A stretch of DNA of 64,000 nt from Antedon mediterranea (Eukaryota; Echinodermata; Crinoidea; Comatulida; Antedonidae), in NCBI RefSeq assembly GCF_964355755.1, contig NC_092670.1:12709201-12773200 (forward strand). The letters are read 5' to 3'. The notes beneath the pieces were generated by a model. It worked only from the letters and a program-made list of their open reading frames with translations. It did not search any database and was not told where the DNA came from. Of this stretch, positions 1-11,514 are shown piece after piece. The stretch's first letter is position 1. Every line of letters begins with the position of its first letter. The position numbers were made by a program, and so were the translations under genes.

Positions 1-533
1 CTGAAAAATTGATTTAGTTAGATGAAACTGATATCAAGATAATGGACGGACAAATAGTGCTAAGGAAAGAATAAATAAATAAATAAATAAAGAAATAAAT
101 AAAGATTCTGACAGAATCAAGAGGTTATATGCATTAATAATTACCGTAAGTAAACTAAAAAACCGATATTTGAGCAGGGCGCTTATTCAAAAATTATTCA
201 AATAAATACGGTTACTTAAAATAAGAATAAGACTTCCATATCAAATTAAAAAGACACTTGTTTCCATCCATTATTTTAAATTATAATAGGTATATATTAA
301 TATCATAGACTTATCACTTGGAGTGATCTAACTGATCGGCGGCCGAAACAATAATATATCAACATCACTCAGGCGGTATGATTCACTTTTTACCTGGTCT
401 TTATCATTGTGGCTTCCTTTGAAAGTTGGCCTACAAGTATGTCGATTATTTCTGAATAAGCAACCTGTGCTTTTTTATTTTTTCCTTCTGTAGATAGAAC
501 GGTAGCATTTTTAAAAAGAGCATCTACATTCAT
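1..533 (-). CDS. First coding exon of an unrecognised gene, running off the left edge
   Basis: The coding exon is 394-533, read leftwards. Its ATG (531-533) follows an in-frame TGA five codons upstream with no acceptor between, so it is a true first coding exon. It encodes 46 residues plus two bases, beginning MNVDALFKNA and containing KAQVAYSEIIDILVGQ, and ends ACC-AG before the donor GTAAAA. The intron closes with a pyrimidine-rich acceptor whose CAG falls on bases 3-1, so the next exon starts just outside the window. The helical, alanine/lysine-rich peptide resembles a TPR or MIT-like helix, but I do not recognise the family. It is probably transcribed from a promoter around 700-800. The exon structure is fairly secure; the function is unknown. 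Confidence 0.5.
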
Positions 534-591
534 ATTGAAGAATAATCAGTTCATTTCAACATAAAACACCGAATCTTGCCTCTGTAAACTT

Positions 592-699
592 TTAGGCCTC
601 GGTCGCGCTTATCTGACTAGGGACTCTGACTACTAGTTGTTTTGGTGGTGGTGGTCGGTGTGAAAATTTAGCTCTGGTTCCCGACGCATTTTCGGTCAT
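592..699 (-). other. Short ORF in the leader of the left-edge gene
   Basis: A 35-codon ORF starts with MTENASGTRAKF, contains a run of four prolines and ends in TAA 58 bases before the ATG of the left-edge gene. If the leader is unspliced here, this is an upstream ORF that could limit translation. It could also be an alternative first exon or chance. Nothing identifies a family. Confidence 0.2.
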
Positions 700-2045
700 A
701 TTCTGAACTACAGAGGGCTCTCTTCCGAATTTCTCTCTCACGCAAATAATTATTTTATATTAATGAATACTTCGAGAAATAATAATTTATTAGGTCTATG
801 AAATAATGATAATCATGACATTGAAGCGATTACTATTTATCATTATAATAATAATGATATTATTATCCGAACACAATGATGAATGATGTTGGTACAGCAG
901 TTTAATGCGCATTAGACGACGGGTTATCATGAAGGTGCATTCGCGCGTACGTAATAATGGCGTATCATTATGAGCGCGCATCTCGTGTGATGCCGCTGAT
1001 GATGGTCAAATAGATTAAACCATTTCTCAAGCAAATACTTCAAGTCGTTAGGACAACGGCACGAAAATGCACCGGTATGTTGATTCCATGTAAACAGAAA
1101 GATGGACAATTGTTAACAATAGATTCTATAATAAAGATTAACAATAGATTCTATAATAAAGATTAACAATAGATTCTATAATAAAGATTAACAAAAAAAT
1201 CTAAGGTCTATTATGCATTAGCAAATAACCCTGGAACAGACTGGCAAATGTGAACGTCTTATGTTACTTCTCCGTTAGATTAATAGCGCACATTAATTCA
1301 TTTCTTTGTTGGCGAGGTTGGGTCCAGACCGGCCTATGTTTTCTAATGAGATCGTGTTTGAAATTAATACTCGCGTGTAATTAATCTTCCTTGATTACTA
1401 CATTTAGCTATAATCCTGGTAATATTAATACGCCAAATAGATGATCAATATTTTGTAATTATAATTTGTAAGTATACTATAATTTATTAAAGTCTAATAT
1501 AGGCTGTATTTTTGTTGTGCGTGTTCGTAGTTGTTACTGCCGTGAATAATTAAAACCTTTACTTTAGATTTGAATTTATTTTATTTTGGTATTAATGTAT
1601 TTAGATATTTAGAATGCTATCACTTTTTTCATAAAATTATTCGTATTGAAAGTCAACATTTTCAAGATTCAGACTGAAATAATTTACAACAAAACCCATC
1701 GTAAAAAATGAATAATAAATACTTTGACACATAGGTCTAATAATGTCAAAGAATTCATGGTGTAAATCATTTTGCGAATAAAATATTATCTTAAAATGTG
1801 TGGAATTTAAGAATGTCTTGTACAGAAATTATTGGTCTTCTCGCATATAACATTTGGTAGGCCTACAAAGGAGTTCCTATAGGCTTTATAGGCTTATATC
1901 GTGTTTTAGGAACAGCCTATATAAAGCCTAGCCTATTTACCATATTATTAACTCGACTCGACTGCGTAGAATTAATGTTATAGCCAGTTTTCTTCTCATT
2001 CTCTCAAGTGTTGTGTTTGAAGTGGAAACTTACAGTTTCGGCAGG
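700..2045. other. Intergenic stretch, no gene seen
   Basis: This stretch is AT-rich with short (ATA)n-like runs. It holds one 25-bp tandem repeat (1113-1194) and an imperfect inverted repeat around 1872-1936 built on TATAGGC/GCCTATA. ATG-started ORFs near 796-1109 have no recognisable motifs. The part near 700-800 is the likely promoter side of the left-edge gene. Confidence 0.4.
1113..1194. repeat. 25-bp tandem repeat, three copies
   Basis: Three essentially identical units begin TTAACAATAGATTCTATAAT, followed by a partial fourth. Confidence 0.85.
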
Positions 2046-3944
2046 ATGGCAACTTCGGGATTTTCATACTTTGGAGGTACAAGACCAAAGTAGGTATTCA
2101 TGGTGTGTTTAATTCTTAATGCAATGACAAGACGCAACGTAAGCGAGTTGACCAATGATGAGCAACAGGTCAAATAATCCATCGCTTGTGATTGGTCAAA
2201 TTACTTGTGGATCCAAGTGGGATTAAGCTCGCAAGATTCACACTTGAACGCAACGCAAGGATTTAAGCGCACGCCAACTAATTTAATCAATCACGACGCG
2301 CAATGGATCGTCCGAACGCAGTGCGTGGAAACAAGCTTGAAAGGGATGATAGCTGAATTTAAGAATGAGTATAGGTTTGTATGTACCTGATGTATTATTA
2401 GTGCTGATAAATTTAAAAACGTGTTTGTCTACCCACCAAACCACACATAAACCTTTTTCCACCGTGTAATAAATGCACCTGCTATAGTATAGTGAAATCC
2501 AATAAATTCTTCGCAAATATACTCTCATGAAGAATAATTATTAATTCAAGTCATTAACCAATGAAATTAAGCCTTATGACGTATTTAGTTGGTCTCTAGT
2601 CACACTATAGATAGTTTACTGTGTTAGTATAATATCTATATGATGGTCACACTTACATCACAAACGCACGCATTCTCAGAATTATTTTGTCTGATGAAAG
2701 TACTATTTTGGATGTGGCTTATACAAATAGGGCAAAGGATTTAACGGTTTAAATCATATCGGTGGATAGCATTTACTTTTCGGTAAATTGGGGATGGACA
2801 GATACGATGATATGAGTAACGCCGAGCAAATGTAAGTATTCAGTGACATCACATCGAAACAAATTGTTCGCGCGCGTAAAATCATTGATAGACATTATTA
2901 TAATGGCATACATTTCGTATATTAAAAGGGAACAAAAGCATTATGTGATGGGTCGTATTCACTTACATACTCAATACTCATTAGAAAAGGTGGGCCAATG
3001 AAATAACATCGTACGTGCACGTAAAATGATACCCCCGGATAACAAAAACATCAACGCATTTTGGTCGTACTCACCTCCATTACATTAAGAATGTTTTAAA
3101 GATCCGATTAGCAACAACACCGACCACCAAAATGTAGGAATTCAGCCATCATACCGGACCACGCGTGGCGAAGATATACATTTTTACGCGCGCGCGTACA
3201 AATATTGATAAAATAAAGGATAGCTACATGTTGGCTCAATTTAAATTAGGTTAAATTTAAGTTTAAAAAGAAGGAACAGAGGTTGAAGATGAATAAACGT
3301 GGTGTATTGAAGTACGAAATGTATGTTTTGCAGTAATTATAATCATTTTAGCACGATTATTTATAGGCCTATAACTGGGTTAAGAGAACGGTTGTCATTT
3401 TTACGTGGAATTACACATCTCCTAGGTAGATAGAACATAATGAGCATAATGACCTACGTATCTGTAAATAATTATCACGTTAAAAATTAACTTTAATGCA
3501 CTAACATTTGTTCACAACTTATAGGAAAAGATATTATTTAATTAAACGCGACGATAAAATTAAAATGTCGAAAACATACGATAATGTGTTTAATATGTGC
3601 AACATTATATAAAGTTCACACGCATATTGTTTAATGTAAATAATTATGTTGAAAAATACACATCATAAAAAGAATATAGTGATAGTGCGCATGTCTGTGT
3701 ATTGTTTCTTTCCTTAGCAACGATAGTGTAAACTTTACAGATCCACGGACACTTCATAGAAAAACTGATAAAAGAATCACTCATCTGTTTAGTGTCCTTT
3801 CAAAGCAAAACAATAGGGAGCGGGTCTCACCGAAATTTCAATTAGAAATTCGTGTGTATCGAATAGGCCTAATGCTTCATAATGCAGGAGGATTTTTTTT
3901 TAAAGATTGTAGACCTATTTATCATGTTATTTAAATAATATTAT
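2046..3944 (+). CDS. Possible small spliced gene, weakly supported
   Basis: An ATG in strong context (GGCAGGATGG, 2046) reads MATSGFSYFGGTRP and then meets GTAGGT, leaving two bases of a codon. A strong acceptor (TTTCTTTCCTTAG) at about 3718 opens a phase-compatible frame of roughly 73 codons to a TAA near 3943; its first 40 residues look protein-like (contains FTDPRTLHRKTDKR). A 30-nt exon at about 2801-2830 would also fit the phase. Open frames of this length arise by chance here, no family is recognised, and the sequence between is repeat-like. Confidence 0.15.
2126..2215. mobile_element. Fragment of palindromic element family B
   Basis: It contains GACGCAACGTAAGCGAGTTG, then GACCAAT and TTGTGATTGGTCAAATTACTTG, matching the long family B nest at 43162-43798. 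The termini are decayed. Confidence 0.6.
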
Positions 3945-4190
3945 CGTTGACAAACAGTTCATTGGATGAGTTAATAAGTAATAATCTGGAGGGAGATAAC
4001 GTGGACGATTACTTTAGGCTAATACTTTAATTATTTGTAATAATCTGCGAATGCCGAGAGTTTTAGAGAGATCAAATCGCGTGACCCCACCGGTGGAATT
4101 CACACTGAACTTGACTTACACTCGACTTGTCGTTAATAGCATTCACAGCACACCCATGGGTATAATCGCTGCTTTGTGGTAACATTTCTT
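2216..4190. repeat. Diverged repeats upstream of the CIMIP5-like gene
   Basis: Similar 100-130 bp segments recur at about 2815-2900, 2935-3035 and 3130-3225. They share an AAATGTARGWATTCAG-like start and a GCGCGCGTA run followed by a TTGATA-like stretch. They look like old copies of one element. No confident gene lies here apart from the weak candidate listed separately. Confidence 0.4.
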
Positions 4191-4223
4191 CGTTGAATTT
4201 TATACACCAAAGAGCAAAACATA

Positions 4224-7200
4224 ATGTCGAACATTCGTACTATGGACAGGGCTACGTCGGCTGGTTACCGTTTTCCTATTTCTTCTCGTGTATCTAGCGC
4301 CTATCATGGATCTTGTGTGCCCAAGGAAAGAAGTGTGTCCGCACCTCCTCAGAAGAATTACACAGACACTGAGATTGAGAAGAGTCATGTAGTTAATCAG
4401 GATAAAATCTGGAGGGAAACAGTGGGACGAGAACAAAACGCAGTTAAAAAATGGTAAGTCTATTCTGAACGTTTTTGTCATTTTTTGTAAATTATCTAAA
4501 TGTTGGAACTATAGTCGTAACTGCTGATGAATTAGCGGATAATTTACCTCAAAATATCGATAAATATTTGTGGAATGTAAGTTGTAATAGGTTGACTGAA
4601 CATACATAACAAGTGGTATCATCCTATACAATTTGTATATTTAACCACCTGATTCCCCGTACTGTATCTTAATTTTGCACCTGAATTTGGTTCAGTATCT
4701 TTATTTACAGGTTCGTCACACGTCACAACTGTATTATAGGTTATGTTAAAACTAAGGCAAAAATAATGACACATCATAAATACAGGTGATAGAGTATCAA
4801 CTTCATAAGATACCAACCAACACTATACTTTAGCACAGTACGGAAAATTCAATTCATTCAGTTTTGTATCAGTATCGATATGATCCTTAATATGATTACC
4901 TCAATGCCTTGATATATCACAAATCCCGAGTCGATACATACATTCAGTTTACTAATAATAAACTATATTGGGTTAAAATTTAACTTTTTCCCTGACTTGT
5001 AGTTATGGTTACTGTTCTAATAAAACCGTAGACCTATTATCCCGTTAACCCACATAGGATTATAATTGACACACTGACAAATCAGCATGTGGTGGAATAT
5101 ATAGTTCAAAATATTAAAACCACTTCCTTCAATTAAGTATTATTATTTCCTCCATAACGTATGAACTATTACCGGTGGTTTTATATCAAATACATTTATA
5201 TGATTATAATATTTTTAGTCATTTTTCGATAGAAAAAATCCTTATTGTGAGTGTTGGTGGCACACACATCAGTGTAAAATCAGAAGAGGATATACTCTCT
5301 ACAATATACAAAATAATGTTTTTAAGTGTTTCAAAGGCATAAAATATGGTACCCATTGACAAACACTGTGTAGGTTACGTTTTACCAAAACAAGGGCCTA
5401 AAGCTCTGTCTACGCTATCAAACTAGTTTGACAGCGATGTGATGTGCCCCAATATGGTGGTGATATGCCTAAATATGGTAGTGATATGACATCATCATGT
5501 CCATATATGGGCACCCAGAACAATGGCCTTCCGTACTATATTTATGGTACATTTGGCGTTGGTATACAGCAGGGAAGCGGGACCATTTTATTTTTTAAGT
5601 AGAAGATGACAATTCTTTGCACAATGATGTAATAATGTTAAAAGACCTTTAGATTTGATTCTCCTTTGTTGACATGACAACCACCACTTCATTATGGATT
5701 TACCAATAACTTTAAATCCCAGCATCTTGCAACATTTTTGGTAGATGACTCAATGAAGAAATGTCATTAAAATAATTTATCCGAGAAGAAAATGAGTTAA
5801 TAAATTCCTTTCCAATGCCTTTCTAGAGGTGTTTTTAAAACATCATTATTGGACGAATATTTTCAGTTTGTAATAAGACAGATGCATAATTGACCATTCA
5901 AGTTTTACGGTCGCCTATTTCTCCTTAGATCGACGCAATTTTTGTCATTATTTCCTGACTGAATGTAGATCATTATTTTTAATGGCGTTTAGTACATTAT
6001 TTTATTCTAAAACATAGTTTTAAAGTATCATTAATTCTATGCATTTAGAGTCATGTTTTTCTAGAGTTTCTTGCATGCTCAGACTAGACATTTCAGAAAC
6101 GGTAAATTATCACATCCAATAATTACACTGATATATCTGTATTTTTTATAAAATGAACTAAACCAATTTACTTTTTTTTCTTCAAATCCATAGGGAGCAA
6201 GGATGGGGTTTCCTTAAAGATTACGATCAAAAGGTAAGGTTAACCAAAACAAGAAAACGGTATAAATATATATTTCAATTCAATTCAATTCAAGTACACA
6301 TATATAATCGAAGTGGTCTTTAACTAGAGGAGAATATCCAGTTAAAAAAAAGACAAATTTAAATAAAACATCAACAAGATAGAACTGTGCATGACACGGT
6401 ATTCATTTGAGAGACTATGGTAGGCCTAATTAAAAATAATATAAAAAAATTTCTTCCTGTTACGAGAATAAAACTCCACTATTAAATAACAGACAATTGT
6501 TAAATAAAGGTATTAGCACAGCGTCGTCAAGAGGGGTAAAGTTCAACCCGAATACAAACGCGATATAAATATCGATTTTTTCTTAATGCGTTTATCATGT
6601 TATCTTCATAGCCACTTCATATCAAAGTCCTTAATCCTAACAATATCATTAATATGTATTTTAGGTGCATATGATCGACCAACGTGATGTTGAAGAACTC
6701 CTAATAAGGAGTTATGACAAACATGAGAGTCAAACGTAGTTCTAATTATTACACAGCCTTGAATATGTAAAACACAACATGGCATCGAACTTGTTTAAAT
6801 CCGGTGTATACTAAAAATCTCTATAGGGGTAATAGACTTTAATTCAAAGAAATTAATTTAAACTTCCGACACTTACAAAAATGAAACGAATTCGACGATT
6901 GGAACTGTTTGATTTAACCACGAAAACATTTCAAACGTAGAGCAAAGACGCTGATCGGCGTCGACTTTATTGAAAGCATGACGTAACAACTATATTTAGA
7001 ATTTCTAACCGGTGATTGGCAAGAATAACACGACGATGAGTTTAGTTTAAACAATTTCATTTTAATATTTAAATTTTATAGGGTAATATCAAAGAGAAGC
7101 CGAAACCGCCGAAGAATCGGACCGTTTTTGCCGACTCGTTACCGAATACAGGAGCACAGACGATTGGTCATTTACAAAAGACTGGACAATCAAATTCAAT

Positions 7201-7273
7201 GGTCATGCTGCAAAATAAATTTAGTCAAACACATCGACGGAAACGTGCTAAAGATTTGTTATGTTACGACTGA
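4224..7273 (+). CDS. CIMIP5: CIMIP5 (C2orf50)-like ciliary microtubule inner protein
   Basis: Three exons, 4224-4453, 6194-6233 and 7082-7273, join in phase to give 153 aa; the human protein is about 162 aa. All junctions are GT-AG (GTAAGT, GTAAGG). The start is fixed by an in-frame TGA upstream. Family features visible are the N-terminal ATSAGYRFP block, a tryptophan-rich middle (KKWEQGWGFLKDYDQKG across exons 1-3) and a C-terminal KPKPPKNRTVFADSLPNTGA block followed by IGH. From family knowledge, members are small axonemal proteins placed in or on doublet microtubules; the molecular role is poorly defined. There is no signal peptide or membrane segment. Intron 1 carries a family A element. 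I recognise the family from memory, not from a search. Confidence 0.78.
5399..5514 (+). mobile_element. Family A element, 3' end lost (CIMIP5 intron 1)
   Basis: It has the left terminus TAAAGCTCTGTCTACGCTAT and the internal block AATATGGTAGTGATATGACA followed by TCCATATATGGGCAC. The right terminus is missing. Confidence 0.8.
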
Positions 7274-8341
7274 ATGTGTTATGTACGCTTTTAACTGACA
7301 ATCATTGAACTTAGATGAGTAGGCACGTATGTAGCCTAAGACTTATGATGTCTTCACTGCAAGACACGATGACTCCGGTGGAAGTTGGACAACAAATGCA
7401 TCTCGTCGCCTGACACGTCAGAGTAGGCCCACATAAACTCTTGGTTGCTACTGATTTCGATAATATTATTATCTTGTACAAAGTGTAAGATCATCTACCA
7501 CATTCACAGATCTTTGTCTTAAAATGAATTTGTGATAATATAAATCATTTTTATCAAGAGGATATCAAAAACAAGAATATCTCAGATCACGGAGAGAATG
7601 GAAACGAAACAACAAGCTCACCAGAAATACTAAAGTCTAGGCCCTGTCTTAAAAATAGGAATTCTACGACTTACGAGAGAACCTCATTAAAATGATATGA
7701 AAGATTCCTAAAAACCGACGGATTCCTGAAAATCTAATTCCCCACTGGTGTGTTTCAATTGACAACTGTCCGACGTTATATAAATAATATTGGATTTCTT
7801 TGTAGCTTAACTATAGAAACCATTTTGAAAATATACTGTGTGTGTGTGTGATCATTATGTATATCTTAGGCCCTATCATCAAATGCTAATTTAAATGTTA
7901 TATATAATTTAAATTGAAAACAGAAATACATTTGACGTAAGCAATTTAGTAAGTTAAAACAATTGTTAGTCGTAATAGCGTCCCATTGTCTACATGACGT
8001 AAGAGCATAGGTGTTACATTACGTTTGAGGGATTGCGACATTTACATTTTTGTATTCTTTAGTGAATGCCATACAATTCAAATATTATAATTATAAGATT
8101 ATTGCTCGTTTAATGCGTTGCCATGATTATAATCTCAATAGTCTATCATTTGGAGGAGAGGAAGATATTGTATCTGATTTCCGACAAGCAGGTGTGATGG
8201 TTTTAACTTAGCTTGCCTGATCGCTAGATTTAATCAGTATCACTCAATGGCTATGGCCACTATTATTAATAATCAAAGTGGCTATACATGTTATACATAA
8301 TGTTACGTAGGCCTATGGCGCGCCACATTAAAAAACAACGT

Positions 8342-8497
8342 GATTCCCACAGTGGATGCAATGCACGTAACGTAGGCCCACACACAACGCAAGTAACCAA
8401 CAAGCGCCAGAATATCCAATGTCGCCTGTGATTGGTCAATTACTTGCATTGCGTATGTACTACGTCTTTGCGTTGCATCCCAGTGAGAACCAAAGCG
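8342..8497. mobile_element. Family B palindromic element
   Basis: It is bounded by TTCCCACAGTGGATGCAA on the left and TTGCATCCCAGTGAGAA on the right (inverted). Inside are CACGTAACG, ACGCAAGTAACCAAC and TGTGATTGGTCAATTACTTG. The ends match other family B copies. Confidence 0.7.
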
Positions 8498-8698
8498 TTT
8501 TAGTTTGTTGGGAGTTTATAAATACCAGCGCCCATTGAGGATTGGTAGGCCATATTATTGACAAAATAGAAATACAGTTTGATGCGATAGTTTGATTGGC
8601 CTAATGTGAAACACACAGACCGAAAGTACCAGACACAGGCCTAAATATAGTTGGTATACTAGAACTAGTTGTAAATAGTGTACACAAAATGTAATGTA

Positions 8699-9030
8699 AA
8701 GATGTTGATTCAAGTTCAAACTTATTATTGATATTTGCTATCTTCATTTATGGATTTAAATTCACGCATCTATCGAATTACAAAAGGCGTACATACTCTT
8801 GGACAGAATAACGAATGTCCCAAACGGCGCCCCGTGCGCATAGCTCTATAACTTTGAAAATTGACACGAACGTAATATAATTCAAAGATGTTGATTAAAG
8901 TTTAGACTTATTGATATTGGCTATTTTGATTGATGGATTTAAGTTTACGCATCATCAATTTACAAAAGGCGCACTCTCGACACACTTTTTTTGTACAGAA
9001 TACCGAATGTTCCAAACCGCGCCCCGTATG
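8699..9030 (+). repeat. Direct duplication of about 145 bp
   Basis: Two diverged copies, about 8699-8842 and 8884-9030, both run from AAGATGTTGATT through ATGGATTTAA and ACAAAAGGCG to GCGCCCCGT. They look like tandem copies of one degraded element. Confidence 0.75.
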
Positions 9031-9381
9031 TAACTTACATAATTGACCCATAATCCTTTAGGAGTGCAGATGTTTGATTTATGAGTGTCTGTGTTTGCAT
9101 TTTGTTAAAAGTGGAAACATTCCTGGCGGCAGAGGTCGCGTTTAATCCAATTTATTTTGCTAATAATAATCAAACATGCATCTAATTACATAATTGGTTG
9201 TAATTTCAACCAATAATACAATACTCAGGTGTTTTTTCTCTTATTCTTTGGATAAAATCTAGTTTTTATGGACAGTTTGGCTCACCTAATAAAACACGAG
9301 AAATTGATTTAGCAGCTTCGAAGTTTGGGACGCAGCCAACGCACTAATATTATAATGTAAGTGGAGTGAGTTAGAGGAAGA

Positions 9382-9486
9382 ATGCACTTGAACTATGTGG
9401 GCCATGCTGTATACGAAGCCGTCGACTTGTGGTCTTTTCCGGAAGACGTCATTACTAACACAATGCGAGCAGCTGGATCTGAATAA
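9382..9486 (+). CDS. Short coding-like ORF, unrecognised
   Basis: A 34-aa frame (contains VGHAVYEAVDLWSFPEDV) ends in a TAA that overlaps AATAAA. It is noticeably richer in G+C than its surroundings, as the real exons here are. No convincing upstream exon was found. The opposite strand is also partly open, so this may be an old exon or a transposon remnant. Confidence 0.18.
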   Translation: MHLNYVGHAVYEAVDLWSFPEDVITNTMRAAGSE

Positions 9487-10009
9487 AACATTAAAATTAA
9501 CATATTGTACTCACCAATTTATTCACCAATAATTCGTAAATCTACCAATATCGATTTTCGATAATATATTTATATATCCGATGACTTATATACAAAATAT
9601 CACTGATTGATACATTAACAATTTATTTATCTATTACATATACATATCAATAAACATTTATGCAAATTATTTTTAACCTAATAAACGTAGATGTCATTTG
9701 GGTAACGCTATGTATGAGCTTTGGCAATATTGTGAAGATTTAAATATTTTGATGCAGGAAAGGGCATGAATCTAGCCAATGTTTTTGTTTTATTTTGCCA
9801 ATATGTTCGTACAGTAGTAGATAAAATTATCTAAATGAGACAGACTGTACTGTAATCCAAAACAATTTTAAATTGAAATTGTTTATGGCATGCCGATCTA
9901 TGATATATATATATATATATAAATCTAAAGGCAAATTACTGAAAAAAATGACAATGCTGTGGGTATCAGCATATATATATATATATATACCGGTATATAA
10001 ACAAATCAG

Positions 10010-10195
10010 GCACAGAACATTAATTCTAAACCGCCCGGTGATATGCTGAAATTTAATTAATTAATTTGAAACGATAAAGATGAGGAAATCTGTGAGAATG
10101 AGAAAAAGTCGCCCCAACCGAGACTCGAACTCGGACCGCCTGCTTGATATGCAGATGTCCTAACCATTAGACCAAAAATAAAACCGGTTAACAAT
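10010..10195 (-). repeat. tRNA-derived repeat (SINE-like family 3)
   Basis: This unit has a tRNA-like head (10110-10173, minus strand) joined to a tail with AATTAATTAATTTGAAACGA and CCGCCCGGTGATATGCTGAA. Two further copies exist: 41925-41985 (opposite orientation, tail only) and 53489-53600 (tRNA part partly deleted). Copies with the same boundaries mark it as a dispersed element. Confidence 0.75.
10110..10173 (-). tRNA. tRNA-like head without a 5' acceptor strand (pseudo-tRNA)
   Basis: On the minus strand it reads GGTCTAATGGTTAGGACA (A box), an anticodon stem CTGC/GCAG with loop ATATCAA, and a perfect T arm CCGAG-TTCGAGT-CTCGG. The 5' acceptor strand expected to pair with GGGGCGA is replaced by A/T sequence. 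The formal anticodon is ATC, which is not normal for an animal tRNA. It is best read as the promoter head of a SINE. Confidence 0.55.
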
Positions 10196-10370
10196 AAAAT
10201 ACAGATAAAATATATATATATATATGAAGTAACCAAGTTTTCTGCTGTTATTTTATTTATTTATTTATGCTCTACCTTGGTATTGAGCACTCTATCCTAA
10301 CGGTCTGATAATTTCAACCTGAATATATATATATGTATATATATTTTATCTGTATTTTATTGTTAACCGT
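10184..10370. repeat. Inverted repeat with ~33-bp arms
   Basis: The left arm CCGGTTAACAATAAAATACA, continuing into GATAAAATATATA, is mirrored by the right arm ending TGTATTTTATTGTTAACCG. The ~115-bp centre between the AT runs is flanked by TA microsatellites. It looks like a small element with terminal inverted repeats next to the tRNA-derived repeat. Confidence 0.75.
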
Positions 10371-11003
10371 TTTTGATGTTGTATTGTTTTATGTTTCAAA
10401 CCTGTTAGTGGCGGTATTTATCACTGTTGGTTTTGACTGAATAAAATAAAAATATACATAATCCAGGCAGTGGTAATTTATGAATCAAGTTAAAATGATA
10501 GTAATTGTTTTATTTTTTATTAATTATGAACGTTATAATTTGTTGTTCTCGGTTTATATATTTTTTAAAATAAGTGTAACATCCAATTTCATCGTCATAT
10601 TAAAATGATTTGTTCTAGATTAAATAAATCCAATAGTGTAATCCATTCATTAGGTTAGTATTTCATTGTCTTTAGAGATATTTGTTGATTTAAATCGTGT
10701 CCCATTATAATAAACCTATTTTTAATAAATTACCACTTAAAATTACTTAAACTTCACATACAATAACTAAAAAATCCCTAAATATAAATTTATATATAAT
10801 TATATAGTATATAATACTATGATTCTCAACTGGAATAAAATTGCATTATTATCTAAAATAATAATTTAGTAAATCCTAAATTAGCAATAAAGATAAATAG
10901 GGGGTTGGGAAGATAAATGAGGGGGTTGGGAAGATAAATGAGGTGTGGGGGTTGTTGTTTTCTTTCCTACTGGCCAGCGAAACTACCTCCAACTCCAACT
11001 AAT

Positions 11004-11115
11004 GCTTGGTTCCCACTAGAGATGCAACGCAAGGATGCAACGCAAGTGATTTGACCAATCGCAAGCGATGGATTATTTAGACTTTCAATTGCCATTGGTC
11101 AAATCATTAGGCAAC
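11004..11115 (+). mobile_element. Family B element, 3' truncated
   Basis: It starts GCTTGGTTCCCACTAGAGAT, followed by GCAACGCAAGGATGCAACG, TTTGACCAATCGCAAGCGAT and the mirrored CATTGGTCAAATCA. The right terminus is lost. Confidence 0.75.
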
Positions 11116-11514
11116 CATGCACTGCAGAACATAAATAACTCTTGTGATGATTCCGCCTTAAAGTGTCCTCTGAATATAGTTTAAAGCCATAGTGTTAAAA
11201 TAATGACTGTCGCATGTTGTCTCAGGAACGTGTCCCTTAATAGAGGCTAGGGCCATTGCCTTATGTTTGTTTTACAGGAACGTTTCCCTTGAATAGACAG
11301 TATACCATTACAAATAGATGTGACAATTGACAACAGAGATATTAATTATAAGCTTGGGTATAATATGTGCAATAGTGTAGTTGCCTGCATAAGGACATAT
11401 ATACAAAATACATATACAGGATTTCAATGTCTGCAATACACCTCTGAAATATTCAACCTTGATATGTTAGTTTTCATTTTAGATTTGAAAGAGTTTACAA
11501 AGTTACCAACATTA

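Larger units (their letters stand above)
7274..11514. other. Intergenic region between CIMIP5-like gene and ATP6V1H
   Basis: This region holds the 3' flank of the CIMIP5-like gene and then mostly repeats, listed separately: a family B element, a ~145-bp direct duplication, AT microsatellites (9905-9922, 9972-9990, 10207-10226), a tRNA-derived repeat and an inverted repeat. From 10880 to 10950 there is a G-rich tandem (GGGGGTTGGGAAGATAAATG). No confident gene is visible; one short coding-like ORF lies at 9382. Confidence 0.5.

Noticed and set aside
10110-10173. Functional tRNA
   Set aside because: The 5' acceptor strand is missing and the anticodon is abnormal; copies elsewhere show it is the head of a dispersed repeat.
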